Positions 25,986-34,956 of a stretch of 35,367 bases of DNA are shown one piece after another. Position 1 is the stretch's first letter, and each line of letters begins with the position of its first letter. Source of the stretch: Bacteroidota bacterium. Its GTDB lineage: Bacteria; Bacteroidota; Bacteroidia; Bacteroidales; UBA10428. Under the pieces are notes generated by a model, which was not told the origin of the DNA, did no database searches, and saw nothing but the letters and a program-made list of their open reading frames with translations. A program made the translations under genes and the position numbers. Location of the stretch: NCBI GenBank assembly GCA_003252385.1, contig QKEH01000134.1, forward strand, positions 1 to 35,367, read 5' to 3'.

Positions 25986-28301
25986 TTAGAATTGAAGTTG
26001 AACTCCCAGCAGGAATTTTCGGGATGTTGGATAGTTGCCTGCGTCAATACCTTTGGAGAATAGCGGATCGCCCATGCCAAAGGCATTCGGGCCGTATCCT
26101 ATATCCGGATCGAAACCGGTGTACCGGGTTAGGGTGATCGGGTTTTGAAGATTGATGTAAAAACGAAGTTTCTCTATTCGAACGGTGTGGAGAATAGAAC
26201 GGGGCAGGGAATAACCCAGTATAATATTTCGGAATCTCAGATAGGTTCCGTCTTCGAGATACTGATCCGAAAGCATGCTTTGATTCCAATGGCTCGAAGT
26301 GAAACGAAGGGCCGGAACATCGGATTGATTATTTACCGGAGTCCACTGATAGAATTGATCCAGGTGCCGGCCTTCCTGATAAGCAATGGCTTTTGTCCCG
26401 TTATAAATTTCGCTGCCATGGGAATAGAAAAGGTTCACAACCAGGTCGATATTTTTATACTCCACTTTGATGTTTAAACCCATCTCAAAGTCGGGGAGGG
26501 GCGAGCCCATGGGAACCCGGTCGTAGGCATTTAAAACACTGTCGCCGTTGGTATCGACGTAGCGCAGATCGCCCAATCGAGTCTGGGTAGGGGTGCGGAA
26601 ATGGCTATTGTATTCAGCCAGTTCTGCCGAATCCTTTATTACTCCATTGGTGGGTATCAGCATGTAGGTTGGTACGGGTTGATTCAGCGCGACAAAACCA
26701 ATATTGGCAGTACCAATGGAGTATTCGCCAAGGTTCTCAGGAAGTTGGGTTACTTCGTTGATATTTTTTGAAAAGGTTCCCTGGATCATCCATCGCCAAG
26801 CGGTAGTATTGTCCTGGTAGGTGGTAGATAGTTCAATTCCTTTATTGTACATATTTCCCACATTCTGAAATATGTTCTTGTAATCGTTTTCGGTCATGGG
26901 CATCCAGGTTCCTGTTGATGGAGCCAAACTGACGGGCAGCAACATGTCCTTCTTGGAATTGTAGTAAGCATCAAAGGTTGCCGTTAGCAGTCCTTTGAAT
27001 AAGGTCAGGTCAAAGCCAATGTCTCTGGAAATGTTGGTTTCCCAGTGCACTTCGGGATTGGCATAGCCTCGTTGAATATAACCGGGGGCAACCGTTTCGC
27101 CCCCCTCGCGCCCCCAATGGTAATCCGATCCGGCTTCCACAGTGGTGGTGGCAATGTAATAGGGGATCTGGTCGTTTCCCACCTCAGCCAGGCTGGCCCG
27201 AACCTTAAGTTGATCTATCACCATTCGGGCTCTCGAGAAGAATAATTCTTCAGAAATATTCCAGCCCACGGAACCTCCCCAGAACCATTTTCTGCGGTAC
27301 ATTTCACCAAATCGCGAGGAGCCATCGTTTCGTAACGATACCGTGCCCATATAGCGACCGTTGTAATTATACATTATTCGGCTTAACAGGCCAATGTTCG
27401 TGTAGGCATACTTTCTCCCACTGGCAGCAATAAGGTTGTTGGCAGCATCCCACACCCGGGTGGTATTCGACTGGAAACCCGATTTTATAGCCGATTCGGT
27501 AGAGCCCTCGTAGGCTTCGCAGGTATGTCCTGTAAGCAGGGTGAACTCGTGCGTGCGAAGTCGGAAGTTATAGGTAAGTAAATTTTCCAAACTCCAATGC
27601 TGGGTTTGGATATAGGTGTTTTCCAGCTGGGCTTCCATCCGCGAGGCGGAGTTTTGAATCACTCCCTGGGCATTCTTAATCAGAAATCTGGGTTGCCAAT
27701 TCTCCTGTTTGGAATTCTTTAGTGTGCCTCCCCCTTGAACTTTATAGGATAATCCTTTGAGCAGATCCACATTCAGGGATAAATTACCCCCTATAGTGCG
27801 GGTGGTTATAGTGTTCTCGTCGCTGAGCGATTTTGCAAAGGTGCTATAGTATACCTGGTTGTCGGGGATGATGGCTTCGTACTCGGTAATCGGCAGCGGA
27901 TGATAGGGAGGTTGAGTAATAGCTTGTGTGTAAATATCGACCGGACAAAGTTCGGTGTTGCTGTTTCCGGCATTTATACTGGATTGTATTTTAATCCGCT
28001 CCTTGGTTAGTTCGCTGTTAAACCGGGTAGTCAGGTTTTTATAACCGGAATTGACCAGTACGACCAGTACACCCTCCTGATTGAAGTAATTGGTAACCAT
28101 GCTTAAGTTGGCATCCTTTTTCCCTCCCAAAATCAGCAGGGTATGATTTTGAATGCCCGCATGGTCTCGTTCAATAAATTTCTGAAAATCGCTATCATAC
28201 TCCAACGCATTCGGGTTGAATGTAAACAAATCGGTTCCTTCTTCCAGGTTATTGTTAAGTGCTTCCTGATCGCGGGCAAAAATTTGCTGACGGGTATTCA
28301 T
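25986..28301 (-). CDS. susC: SusC-type TonB-dependent transporter, plug end and barrel (C-terminal part of a split gene)
   Basis: This 771-residue frame begins MNTRQQIFARDQEALNNN and covers the rest of a SusC protein: the region after the plug and the 22-strand barrel, ending KFLLGVQLQF with a terminal Phe typical of outer membrane barrels. SusC landmarks include GSVGWNISEELFF, LKVRASLAEVGNDQIPYY, GFDLTLFKGLLTATFDAYYN and LRFRNIILGYSLP. It lacks a signal peptide and TonB box. Its ATG overlaps the TGA of the N-terminal part in a TGATG arrangement. Inserting one base in the preceding CCCC run would join both into about 1019 residues, a normal SusC length. Without fusion this half could not reach the membrane. 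Confidence 0.88.
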   Translation of the reverse strand: MNTRQQIFARDQEALNNNLEEGTDLFTFNPNALEYDSDFQKFIERDHAGIQNHTLLILGGKKDANLSMVTNYFNQEGVLVVLVNSGYKNLTTRFNSELTKERIKIQSSINAGNSNTELCPVDIYTQAITQPPYHPLPITEYEAIIPDNQVYYSTFAKSLSDENTITTRTIGGNLSLNVDLLKGLSYKVQGGGTLKNSKQENWQPRFLIKNAQGVIQNSASRMEAQLENTYIQTQHWSLENLLTYNFRLRTHEFTLLTGHTCEAYEGSTESAIKSGFQSNTTRVWDAANNLIAASGRKYAYTNIGLLSRIMYNYNGRYMGTVSLRNDGSSRFGEMYRRKWFWGGSVGWNISEELFFSRARMVIDQLKVRASLAEVGNDQIPYYIATTTVEAGSDYHWGREGGETVAPGYIQRGYANPEVHWETNISRDIGFDLTLFKGLLTATFDAYYNSKKDMLLPVSLAPSTGTWMPMTENDYKNIFQNVGNMYNKGIELSTTYQDNTTAWRWMIQGTFSKNINEVTQLPENLGEYSIGTANIGFVALNQPVPTYMLIPTNGVIKDSAELAEYNSHFRTPTQTRLGDLRYVDTNGDSVLNAYDRVPMGSPLPDFEMGLNIKVEYKNIDLVVNLFYSHGSEIYNGTKAIAYQEGRHLDQFYQWTPVNNQSDVPALRFTSSHWNQSMLSDQYLEDGTYLRFRNIILGYSLPRSILHTVRIEKLRFYINLQNPITLTRYTGFDPDIGYGPNAFGMGDPLFSKGIDAGNYPTSRKFLLGVQLQF

Positions 28302-29044
28302 CAGGGGTATGCAATGCCAAAAGAACTGGAGTAGGATACGCTCAGATCGCCATTCCGACCCTTCTTGGTTACAATATGAATGACCCCGTTGGATGCCCGT
28401 GTACCATAAATAGCGGCAGTAGCACCATCTTTAACAATATATACCGATTCTATTTCTTCGGGAGCAATCACCGGGGGTTCTTCCTGCGGGATCCCATCTA
28501 CAATATATAAAGGAGATACACTGGAAGCAGAGAAGGAGCCAATGCCGCGTATGTGTATATTGGACTGAGCTCCCGGCGCCCCACTACTGGATTGAATACT
28601 GATGCCGGCTAATTGCCCCTGTAATGTTTGATTCAGATCCGATCCGGCGGTTTGGGTAATGGCTTCGGAATGGATTGTGGCCACAGCCCCGGTCAGCTCT
28701 TTCTTACGGATACCCCCGTAACCAATTACCACTATTTCGTCCATACGCCCAACATCAGTTTTCAGCGCAATATTGATAATTGATCGGGAGCCAACTTTTG
28801 CTTCAACAGACTGGTAACCTACATAACTAAAAATTAGTGTATTCGAAGTGTCTTCGGCCGTGATGTAGTAGTTGCCGTTCAGGTCGGTGATGACCCCTTG
28901 GTTGCTTTCCTTCATGCGAATATTCACACCGGCAATTGCCTTGTCTTCCGAGTAAGTGGTAACACAACCGGTTACGGGCACATTGCCATAGCTGTTGCAA
29001 TACACAATAATCAAAAAACAGATGTACAGCGCCCTTCTAATCAT
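28301..29044 (-). CDS. susC: SusC-type TonB-dependent transporter, signal peptide, CarboxypepD-like domain and plug (N-terminal part)
   Basis: The 247-residue frame has a signal peptide (MIRRALYICFLIIVY, cut near residue 20), a carboxypeptidase-D regulatory-like domain (VTGCVTTYSEDKAIAGVNI to IFSYVGYQS), the SusC TonB box region DEIVVIGYG, and a plug with GQLAGISIQ, IRGIGSFS and LYIVDGIP. It stops at TGA in the middle of the segment that usually leads from plug to barrel (SVSYSSSFGIAYP). The next frame begins with the missing continuation. A single-base loss in a CCCC run is the simplest cause. No clear TAnnTTTG box precedes it. Confidence 0.87.
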   Translation of the reverse strand: MIRRALYICFLIIVYCNSYGNVPVTGCVTTYSEDKAIAGVNIRMKESNQGVITDLNGNYYITAEDTSNTLIFSYVGYQSVEAKVGSRSIINIALKTDVGRMDEIVVIGYGGIRKKELTGAVATIHSEAITQTAGSDLNQTLQGQLAGISIQSSSGAPGAQSNIHIRGIGSFSASSVSPLYIVDGIPQEEPPVIAPEEIESVYIVKDGATAAIYGTRASNGVIHIVTKKGRNGDLSVSYSSSFGIAYP

Positions 29045-29427
29045 CTTACTTGGAAAACAAGGTGAGTACTACAGATGAATCTATGAATCGCACCGGATAT
29101 AGGTTTCGAATAGTCATACGGCAGTGCTGTATTGGCCAAGAGCAGGATGTTCCAGATGGCCTTTTGTGAATGGATTGAAAGGGTAAACATCACGGCAGAT
29201 TTACATTCTATTTCACACAACAGAGTGGATCATGCCGTGAATATAAGAATCTTTATCAGAATGGCTTACTTAAAAGCAGGGAGAATTATACAGAATTTAT
29301 AGCGTATTTGAAGTTCGGTTCTTTTAGAAGATTGGTTAGACCTGATGTCTAAAATCATGGCATAGTCTGCTAATAGCAGTAACCATTACGGAATAAAACG
29401 AAGAAAGAATGCTTTATGTATTCCATC
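29045..29427. other. Intergenic region upstream of the SusCD operon
   Basis: No gene is seen in these 383 bases. It holds an inverted repeat TCACGGCA (29190-29197) / TGCCGTGA (29233-29240) with a 35-base spacer, and a small hairpin TTAGAC / GTCTAA at 29336-29352. The first could be an operator for the leftward susC operon and the second a weak structure. No TAnnTTTG box was recognised. Confidence 0.5.
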
Positions 29428-31545
29428 TTATAGCCGAACCCGGATACCTGGGCCAATGAGGAAGAACCACTTTTGTGCCTTTACAAAATAGCCGCCCCCA
29501 ACGTAAAGCGGAAAGGAGAGTTTGTGGTCGCGTTTCGAGGGGTAGAGACTTCCCAGTATGACGATGCCTACGTCGCGATCCGATGCATTTTCGCTAAAGT
29601 TGAATGCATTTAATGCCAGGAACCCGGCACCTATCTTGTAGGGACGGTACTGGGCAATCTTCTCGGGATGATAAAAGCTAAACTGAGCAATCATGGCCAT
29701 GCTGATACCGCTTAAACTGCTGAAATTGGCTTTCCCCGAGGTGTCGTTCGAGATAGTTATGAGCCCGGCCGGGAAGGAAACATCGATATCAAAGGTGAAG
29801 TTGCGTTTAAGCACCAGGTCCACTTCTTTCTGATAACCTTCTCCGCCATACTTGTCTTTGTCGTGTTTAATGGTCATGCTGATCTTGGACCATTCATCCA
29901 AATCGTATGTTTTTCGCGAAAGGTACTTGTTCAGGCTGATGTCTTCGATCGTGCAGTCCCTGGTGTTGTATTTGTCGTGCCGGGGCGACCGGTCGCCCGG
30001 GCATACCACAATGTTCTCGATGCTTCGCATTTCAATCAGTTCGTTCTGTTTCCCGGTAACACGAAGGTCGATATCGAGGTATTGTTTGCCATAAAGTTTA
30101 TCCTGGCTGTCGATGCTCTGCGGATTCAGGCTGATAACCACATCCTTTATTACCTTATTATATAAAATGGGGCCTCGAATCGTATTAATTTTCCGACCCA
30201 GATCGCCATAGTTCAGGTAGAGGTAGTCGAACTCCCGGGGGCGCTGGTATTCCGATATTTGCAGGGTTTGTCCGGTAGGTTGGTTGTAATTGTATATAGT
30301 TAGGGTACGTTTGGCAATTTCCAGGGGAACCTTCAACCGGAATACGGCCATAGTTGTGCTACGCTGTAGCGAATCCTGGTTCAGGTCAATGAGGTCTTCG
30401 AAACGGAAATTGGCTTTATGCAAACTTTTACCTTCCAATTTAATTTCAACCGTTTCGCCGGGATAAAGAACATTTCCGGGTTTCCATTCCCCTCCGTCGC
30501 GCAGCACACTGATGCGCTCAATGGTGGTGGCATGGGTTATACTGAAGTTACTGATAAATTCTGCCTGGTCGCCATCTTTCATGTAAACGTATCCCTCGGC
30601 CTTGTAATGGTAATTATAGGGCCGCAACAAGCAAAGCACTTTGTTGTTCGCCAGGCGTTGTTTGGTATAGAGTTCGGCAATTAACGGCCCTCCGGGTTCT
30701 TCCTGATCCTCAATCCTGTATGTTTTATTCATTTTTAACAGGCGGTTGTCGTTAAGTTGTACCTCAATACCTTCGGTTTTCGTATTCTCGCTGAGTGTGA
30801 ACTCCTTTGGACTAATGTTAAGAAATTGAAGCCGGCTCGACTTGACATAAAAACGCTGTTCTATCGGATTCAGCTGGTAACTGAAGTGACCTTTGCTCAT
30901 ATAGGGCTTACGAACCGACAGGGGGATACTTAAATTAAAACTTCCCAGTTTATTGGGTACCAGATGCAGATACACCTTGCCCTCCTGCTTTCGCAATCGA
31001 TAATCGATGGGGTCGGTATGAATCCATTCGTTGGATACCATCAGGTTTTCGGGATTGTTGCTGAATACTTCAAAAATCTTTTCTTCCCCGATAAAGAGTT
31101 CGTCATCGCGAACGTATAGGGAAGCCTGAGTTTCCGTGATGGGTTGAATGGGAATATCGAATAAGTTGGTGGAGGTGTCAGGAAAATTCTTAAAGGAGAT
31201 CTTCAGAAATTCCTTAAGAGTAATATCCTGTATGCGAATTTTAAAACGATACAAATCGTCAACCTGCACGATGGAATCCAGCAATTCGTAATCGGCAGTG
31301 GGTACCAATGTTGGTTGGTATTGCGGGCTCCGTGTGCGAAAACGTACTTCGCAGGTGTTCTGCTCGTGAGTGTAAGTCAGGGGCAGTACCAGCTGGTTGT
31401 TGATCTTAATGGCATCATCGGGCCAGGTGGCCCGGTTGGTGTCGATAGCAATTTCAAGCCATTCTATCGGTTGGGGAGCGGCTAACAACATCCCCTGCAG
31501 GGGCAGCAAAAACAGTAGGAAAATCAATCTCATGAACCGTAACAT
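29428..31545 (-). CDS. Exported protein of unknown function, beta-rich with possible C-terminal barrel segment
   Basis: I do not recognise this 705-residue protein. A signal peptide is clear (RLIFLLFLLPLQGMLLA, cut near residue 23); the ATG four codons in is an equally good start. The body is beta-rich with repeated short domains and few cysteines (three, in KVLCLL, VVCPGD and RDCTI). The last ~110 residues (SGISMAMIAQFSF to IGPGIRVRL) alternate polar and nonpolar residues with glycine- and aromatic-rich strands, like a small outer membrane beta domain. It lies upstream of the SusCD operon and 81 bases after the PCMD protein gene on the same strand. TTG-N20-TAACTTCG (31604-31574, minus strand) may be its promoter. 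A periplasmic or outer-membrane structural role is a guess. Confidence 0.75.
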   Translation of the reverse strand: MLRFMRLIFLLFLLPLQGMLLAAPQPIEWLEIAIDTNRATWPDDAIKINNQLVLPLTYTHEQNTCEVRFRTRSPQYQPTLVPTADYELLDSIVQVDDLYRFKIRIQDITLKEFLKISFKNFPDTSTNLFDIPIQPITETQASLYVRDDELFIGEEKIFEVFSNNPENLMVSNEWIHTDPIDYRLRKQEGKVYLHLVPNKLGSFNLSIPLSVRKPYMSKGHFSYQLNPIEQRFYVKSSRLQFLNISPKEFTLSENTKTEGIEVQLNDNRLLKMNKTYRIEDQEEPGGPLIAELYTKQRLANNKVLCLLRPYNYHYKAEGYVYMKDGDQAEFISNFSITHATTIERISVLRDGGEWKPGNVLYPGETVEIKLEGKSLHKANFRFEDLIDLNQDSLQRSTTMAVFRLKVPLEIAKRTLTIYNYNQPTGQTLQISEYQRPREFDYLYLNYGDLGRKINTIRGPILYNKVIKDVVISLNPQSIDSQDKLYGKQYLDIDLRVTGKQNELIEMRSIENIVVCPGDRSPRHDKYNTRDCTIEDISLNKYLSRKTYDLDEWSKISMTIKHDKDKYGGEGYQKEVDLVLKRNFTFDIDVSFPAGLITISNDTSGKANFSSLSGISMAMIAQFSFYHPEKIAQYRPYKIGAGFLALNAFNFSENASDRDVGIVILGSLYPSKRDHKLSFPLYVGGGYFVKAQKWFFLIGPGIRVRL

Positions 31546-31626
31546 TAGGAACCGGGCTTGGCGAAACCGGGCACGAAGTTACATTATCTTGTTCGTGCGG
31601 ACAAGTTGCTAAAACCGTTTGCGAAA

Positions 31627-33327
31627 TCAATTTTTTATAAAACAGAACTGCTCCGTGAGTAGCTGGCCGGCAAGGGTGATCCGGTAGATGCCTGCGGGCA
31701 GGTCTTCCACCGGTAGCGAAAGCGGTGCAGGGGTGGCGTGCGAGCAATTCGATTGATATACCACTCGACCGGATAAATCGGTAATCTGCGCCTGGTACCG
31801 GCCCTCGGGCACCTGGCTGAGGTACACCCGGTCTTGCGCCGGATTGGGATACAAAGTCATTCGAGCCTGACCGTTGGTGGCAGATAACGAATTACCGGTA
31901 CATCCTTCGAGGGGCGCAAAAGTCAGGGTATCGGTATAAAAACACCTGTTGGTAGCCGAAGTAACCAGCACCCACAGGGTGTCGAAACGATCGACCGTAT
32001 GTTCCAGGGACTGTGTGGTGTCGCCGGTCGACCACAGATAGCTTCCCCATCCCGGGCCGGCATCCAGTATTGCTAGAGGTTGATTACACGTTGGCCATTG
32101 GGTTACCGAAATGGCGAATTCCGGATTCTGGAAGGCACAGTCCACCTGCATATCCAGGTTGTCCAGATACAATACCGAGCCTTCGGTACCTTGTTCTTCA
32201 AGCGAAGGGTCGAAAAATTTGGAGGTATTGGCAAGCACCTGTATGGAAGTAAGCGGATCGGGATCTTCGGGATATTCGAAGTATACTTGAAAAGGGGTAT
32301 ACTCGCCGGCGGCTGGCAGAAATTGGGTAAACTCGTAGGAGGTATTGGTTTCGGTACTTAGGGTAACTTTAATCATGGCTGTGTCGCTGCCCTGAGGTAG
32401 GAACTTGTAGTACCCGGTTATTGCGGATGGGATAACAGAGATAGGAAATGAGGGCAGGGCTTCTCCCAAAACGGCATCCTCGGTGTACGGCAGCAGGTAC
32501 CCAATGTTGGCTTCGCGCATGCCATCGTCGTCCGGTATTATCGAATGGATGCACTCCAATCGTAAGGCGTACCGGCCATCTATGGCATCGGTGGTTGGGG
32601 AGGCCGAAAGGCCGCCTCCAAACAAATGGGTTAATAAGTTGGAGCTGAGCCATGTCTCGGGATCGGTGTAGCTTTCGGTGTACCAATTCTCGAAATTGGC
32701 ATTGGGAATGGTGTCGGATATGCCGTTAAACCACAAGGAGTCGACCTGCAACCAGTTGCCGGCCACAGGGTGCTCGGGGTTGGAGCTGGCAAGAGCTATA
32801 AATGCCGTATCGGGCACCTCGGCCATGGCATCGAGGGTGAAATTAATGCGGGTGTAACTGGCATGGGATAATGGTATGAGACACTCATTCTGGCCGATGA
32901 GGTTTCCGTTCTTTTTAAAAGAAACCAGCACCAGTGCTGCATCCGACAAAGGCGTACTGTTGTAATTTTTAAAATAGCCCGAAAGCGATGTTGGGGTTCC
33001 GGATACGGGAAAACCGCCACGGAATTGAATGGTTTGACCCAGGTTACCCGAAATTACGGTGCCATTGGAGAATACATACCCGGCAATGGTGTCGGCCGTT
33101 TCGAGACGAAGGGCACGGTTGCCCTGGTAGCTGTCGGTGGTGGGCCATACCGTGGTCTGGTTGAGCATGGTCGATAACTGATTGCTCGATGTCCATTGCA
33201 GCGGTTCGTCATACAGATCGCGGGAAGTCCAACGTTCGAAACTGCCGTTGGGAATACTATCCTGAGCCTCCAGTTTGTTACTTAAGAATGCCACAAGGGC
33301 AAAGCATATTATCCAACATTTATTCAT
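31627..33327 (-). CDS. T9SS-sorted secreted protein with duplicated PCMD-like domain
   Basis: I start this 566-residue protein at the ATG at 33327, where MNKCWIICFALVAF opens a signal peptide ending EAQ; an open 30-codon upstream extension lacks signal character. Two related domains follow, at about 22-200 (DSIPNGSFERW, PLQWTSSNQL, ALRLETA) and 205-400 (DTIPNANFENW, PETWLSSNLL, ALRLECI). They resemble the PCMD (putative carbohydrate metabolism) fold common in Bacteroidota. An Ig/PKD-like segment with SYLWSTGDTTQS comes next, then a T9SS type A sorting domain (LYPNPAQDRVYLS to the end). It is probably exported to the cell surface and may bind glycans. The function is unproven. Confidence 0.83.
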   Translation of the reverse strand: MNKCWIICFALVAFLSNKLEAQDSIPNGSFERWTSRDLYDEPLQWTSSNQLSTMLNQTTVWPTTDSYQGNRALRLETADTIAGYVFSNGTVISGNLGQTIQFRGGFPVSGTPTSLSGYFKNYNSTPLSDAALVLVSFKKNGNLIGQNECLIPLSHASYTRINFTLDAMAEVPDTAFIALASSNPEHPVAGNWLQVDSLWFNGISDTIPNANFENWYTESYTDPETWLSSNLLTHLFGGGLSASPTTDAIDGRYALRLECIHSIIPDDDGMREANIGYLLPYTEDAVLGEALPSFPISVIPSAITGYYKFLPQGSDTAMIKVTLSTETNTSYEFTQFLPAAGEYTPFQVYFEYPEDPDPLTSIQVLANTSKFFDPSLEEQGTEGSVLYLDNLDMQVDCAFQNPEFAISVTQWPTCNQPLAILDAGPGWGSYLWSTGDTTQSLEHTVDRFDTLWVLVTSATNRCFYTDTLTFAPLEGCTGNSLSATNGQARMTLYPNPAQDRVYLSQVPEGRYQAQITDLSGRVVYQSNCSHATPAPLSLPVEDLPAGIYRITLAGQLLTEQFCFIKN

Positions 33328-33508
33328 AACCCTACGTATTACCGGTAAGAATACAACCACTGAAACACGAAACAAGTTTAAGGATTTATCTACAAAATCG
33401 TATAAACTAATTGTCACTTTATCAACCCCGTGGTGGATTTGTGTGGTATATGGTGGAAAGAAAAATGTAAGAAGAAGGGCACGGTAAAAAAAAAATCACT
33501 AATTATGC

Positions 33509-33547
33509 ACTGTAAAACAGGTTGACCGCCCATATAGTTTTTACAGT
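33509..33547. promoter_or_regulatory. Inverted repeat upstream of the oxidoreductase operon
   Basis: ACTGTAAAA (33509-33517) and TTTTACAGT (33539-33547) are perfect nine-base arms with a 21-base spacer. They lie 66 bases before the ferredoxin gene, within the 285-base divergent gap 33328-33612. They could be an operator or a 5' UTR hairpin. The rest of the gap shows no gene. Confidence 0.4.
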
Positions 33548-33612
33548 ACACACCCGATTAACTCCTCACGTATTTATTGGATTTTAATAGTAACTGACTT
33601 TAACAGTAGAAT

Positions 33613-33849
33613 ATGGCTAAAGTACAAGGTGCCATTGTTGTGGATATTCAAAAATGTAAAGGTTGCGGGTTATGTGTTCCCGCCTGCCCGGCACAGGTTA
33701 TTCGCTTGGCTCCGGCCATGAATTCCAAGGGGTATCGTTATGCCTTTATGGAACATCCCGGCGAGTGTACGGGATGTGCAAATTGTTCATTGGTATGCCC
33801 CGATACGGTTATTACGGTATACCGGGTAAAAGCAAATGCAGTAAACTAG
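33613..33849 (+). CDS. 2[4Fe-4S] ferredoxin subunit of 2-oxoacid:ferredoxin oxidoreductase
   Basis: This 78-residue protein has two full cluster motifs: [12 protein letters not shown] in the first half and [12 protein letters not shown] in the second (C-x2-C-x2-C-x3-CP each). It is the electron-accepting delta-type subunit that passes electrons from the TPP-containing catalytic subunits to soluble ferredoxin. It is the first gene of the operon and ends five bases before the ATG of vorB. Both motifs are intact. Confidence 0.93.
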   Translation: MAKVQGAIVVDIQKCKGCGLCVPACPAQVIRLAPAMNSKGYRYAFMEHPGECTGCANCSLVCPDTVITVYRVKANAVN

Positions 33850-33854
33850 GACAG

Positions 33855-34941
33855 ATGGGAGAACTGAAACTTATGGAAGGCAATGAAGCCATTGCCGAAG
33901 CTGCTATACGTGCGGGTGTTGATGCCTACTTTGGCTATCCTATTACCCCGCAGTCGGAAATAATGGAATACCTGGCAGAGGAATACCCCCACCGACGCAA
34001 AGACATGGTGGTATTACAGGCCGAAAGTGAAATTGCCGCTATTAACATGGTGTATGGTGCGGCCAGCACCGGTAAAAAAGCAATGACCTCATCCTCCAGC
34101 CCGGGTATCAGCCTCAAGCAGGAGGGGATTTCGTACCTGGCGGGTGCCGAACTGCCCTGTCTGATTGTAAATGTGGTTCGTGGAGGCCCTGGTTTGGGAA
34201 CCATTCAGCCGTCGCAGGCCGACTACTTCCAGGCTGGCCGACTACTTCCAGGCTACCAAGGGAGGCGGGCATGGCGACTACCACCTGATTGTGCTGGCGC
34301 CGGCTTCGGTGCAGGAAATGGCAGACTTTGTAAGTCTGGGTTTCGAACTGGCGTTTAAATACCGTATGCCGGCCATGATGTTGGCCGATGGTTTAATAGG
34401 GCAGATGATGGAAAAAGTAGAGTTTGGCGAAGCTGTGGCTCCCGTAAGCGAATTCGATCAACGTTGGGTAGCCAACGGGAAAAAGCCCAATCGCGAGCGC
34501 AACGTGGTTTCTTCTCTGCTTCTCGATCCTCATGCCATGGAAGCTCACAACAAAAAACTGAAAGCCAAATGCGATGCCCTGGCCGAGAGCGAAGTCCGTT
34601 ACGAGGAGATTGAATGTGAGGATGCTGAATACCTGTTGGTAGCCTATGGTTCTTCATCGCGGATTTGTCAGAAAACCGTTCAGCTGGGTCGGAAGAAAGG
34701 TATTAAAGTGGGGCTGTTGCGTCCCATAACCCTGTTCCCGTTTCCTGCTAAAATATTGGAAAAACGAGCCCAACATGTAAAAGGAATTATGAGCGTGGAA
34801 ATGAGCACCGGCCAGATGGTGGAAGATGTGCGGCTTTCGGTTCGCGACCGGGTGCCGGTGGTACATTTTGGCCGCATGGGCGGAGTAATCCATACGCCCG
34901 AAGAAGTTTTAGGCGAGTTGGAAAAAGCCTTTCTCGCATAA
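33855..34941 (+). pseudogene. vorB: 2-oxoacid:ferredoxin oxidoreductase alpha subunit (VorB-type), frameshifted by a 19-bp duplication
   Basis: From the ATG at 33855 the frame encodes [20 protein letters not shown], then [37 protein letters not shown] and [12 protein letters not shown], all standard for VorB/KorA-type alpha subunits. After [10 protein letters not shown] the frame is lost and stops at 34358. The true continuation ([22 protein letters not shown] onward) resumes one frame away and runs to 34941, ending GRMGGVIHTPEEV and LGELEKAFLA. The break is an exact 19-base tandem repeat at 34217-34254. Removing one copy gives an intact 355-residue protein of normal length. The C-terminal half has only an accidental start at 34171. 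It is either a recent inactivating mutation, a slippage-reversible allele, or an assembly error; its neighbours are intact. Confidence 0.9.
34217..34254 (+). repeat. Exact 19-bp tandem duplication inside vorB
   Basis: GGCCGACTACTTCCAGGCT occurs twice with no spacer (34217-34235, 34236-34254). Nineteen is not a multiple of three, so it shifts the reading frame. Confidence 0.97.
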
Positions 34942-34956
34942 TAAAAAACGATTGCT

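Noticed and set aside
33328-33417. Thirty-codon upstream extension of the PCMD/T9SS protein
   Set aside because: The signal peptide begins at MNKCW; the longer form would bury it.
33663-33854. Possible vorB start inside the ferredoxin gene
   Set aside because: The frame is open there, but it overlaps the ferredoxin in another frame; homology to the alpha subunit begins only at the ATG at 33855.
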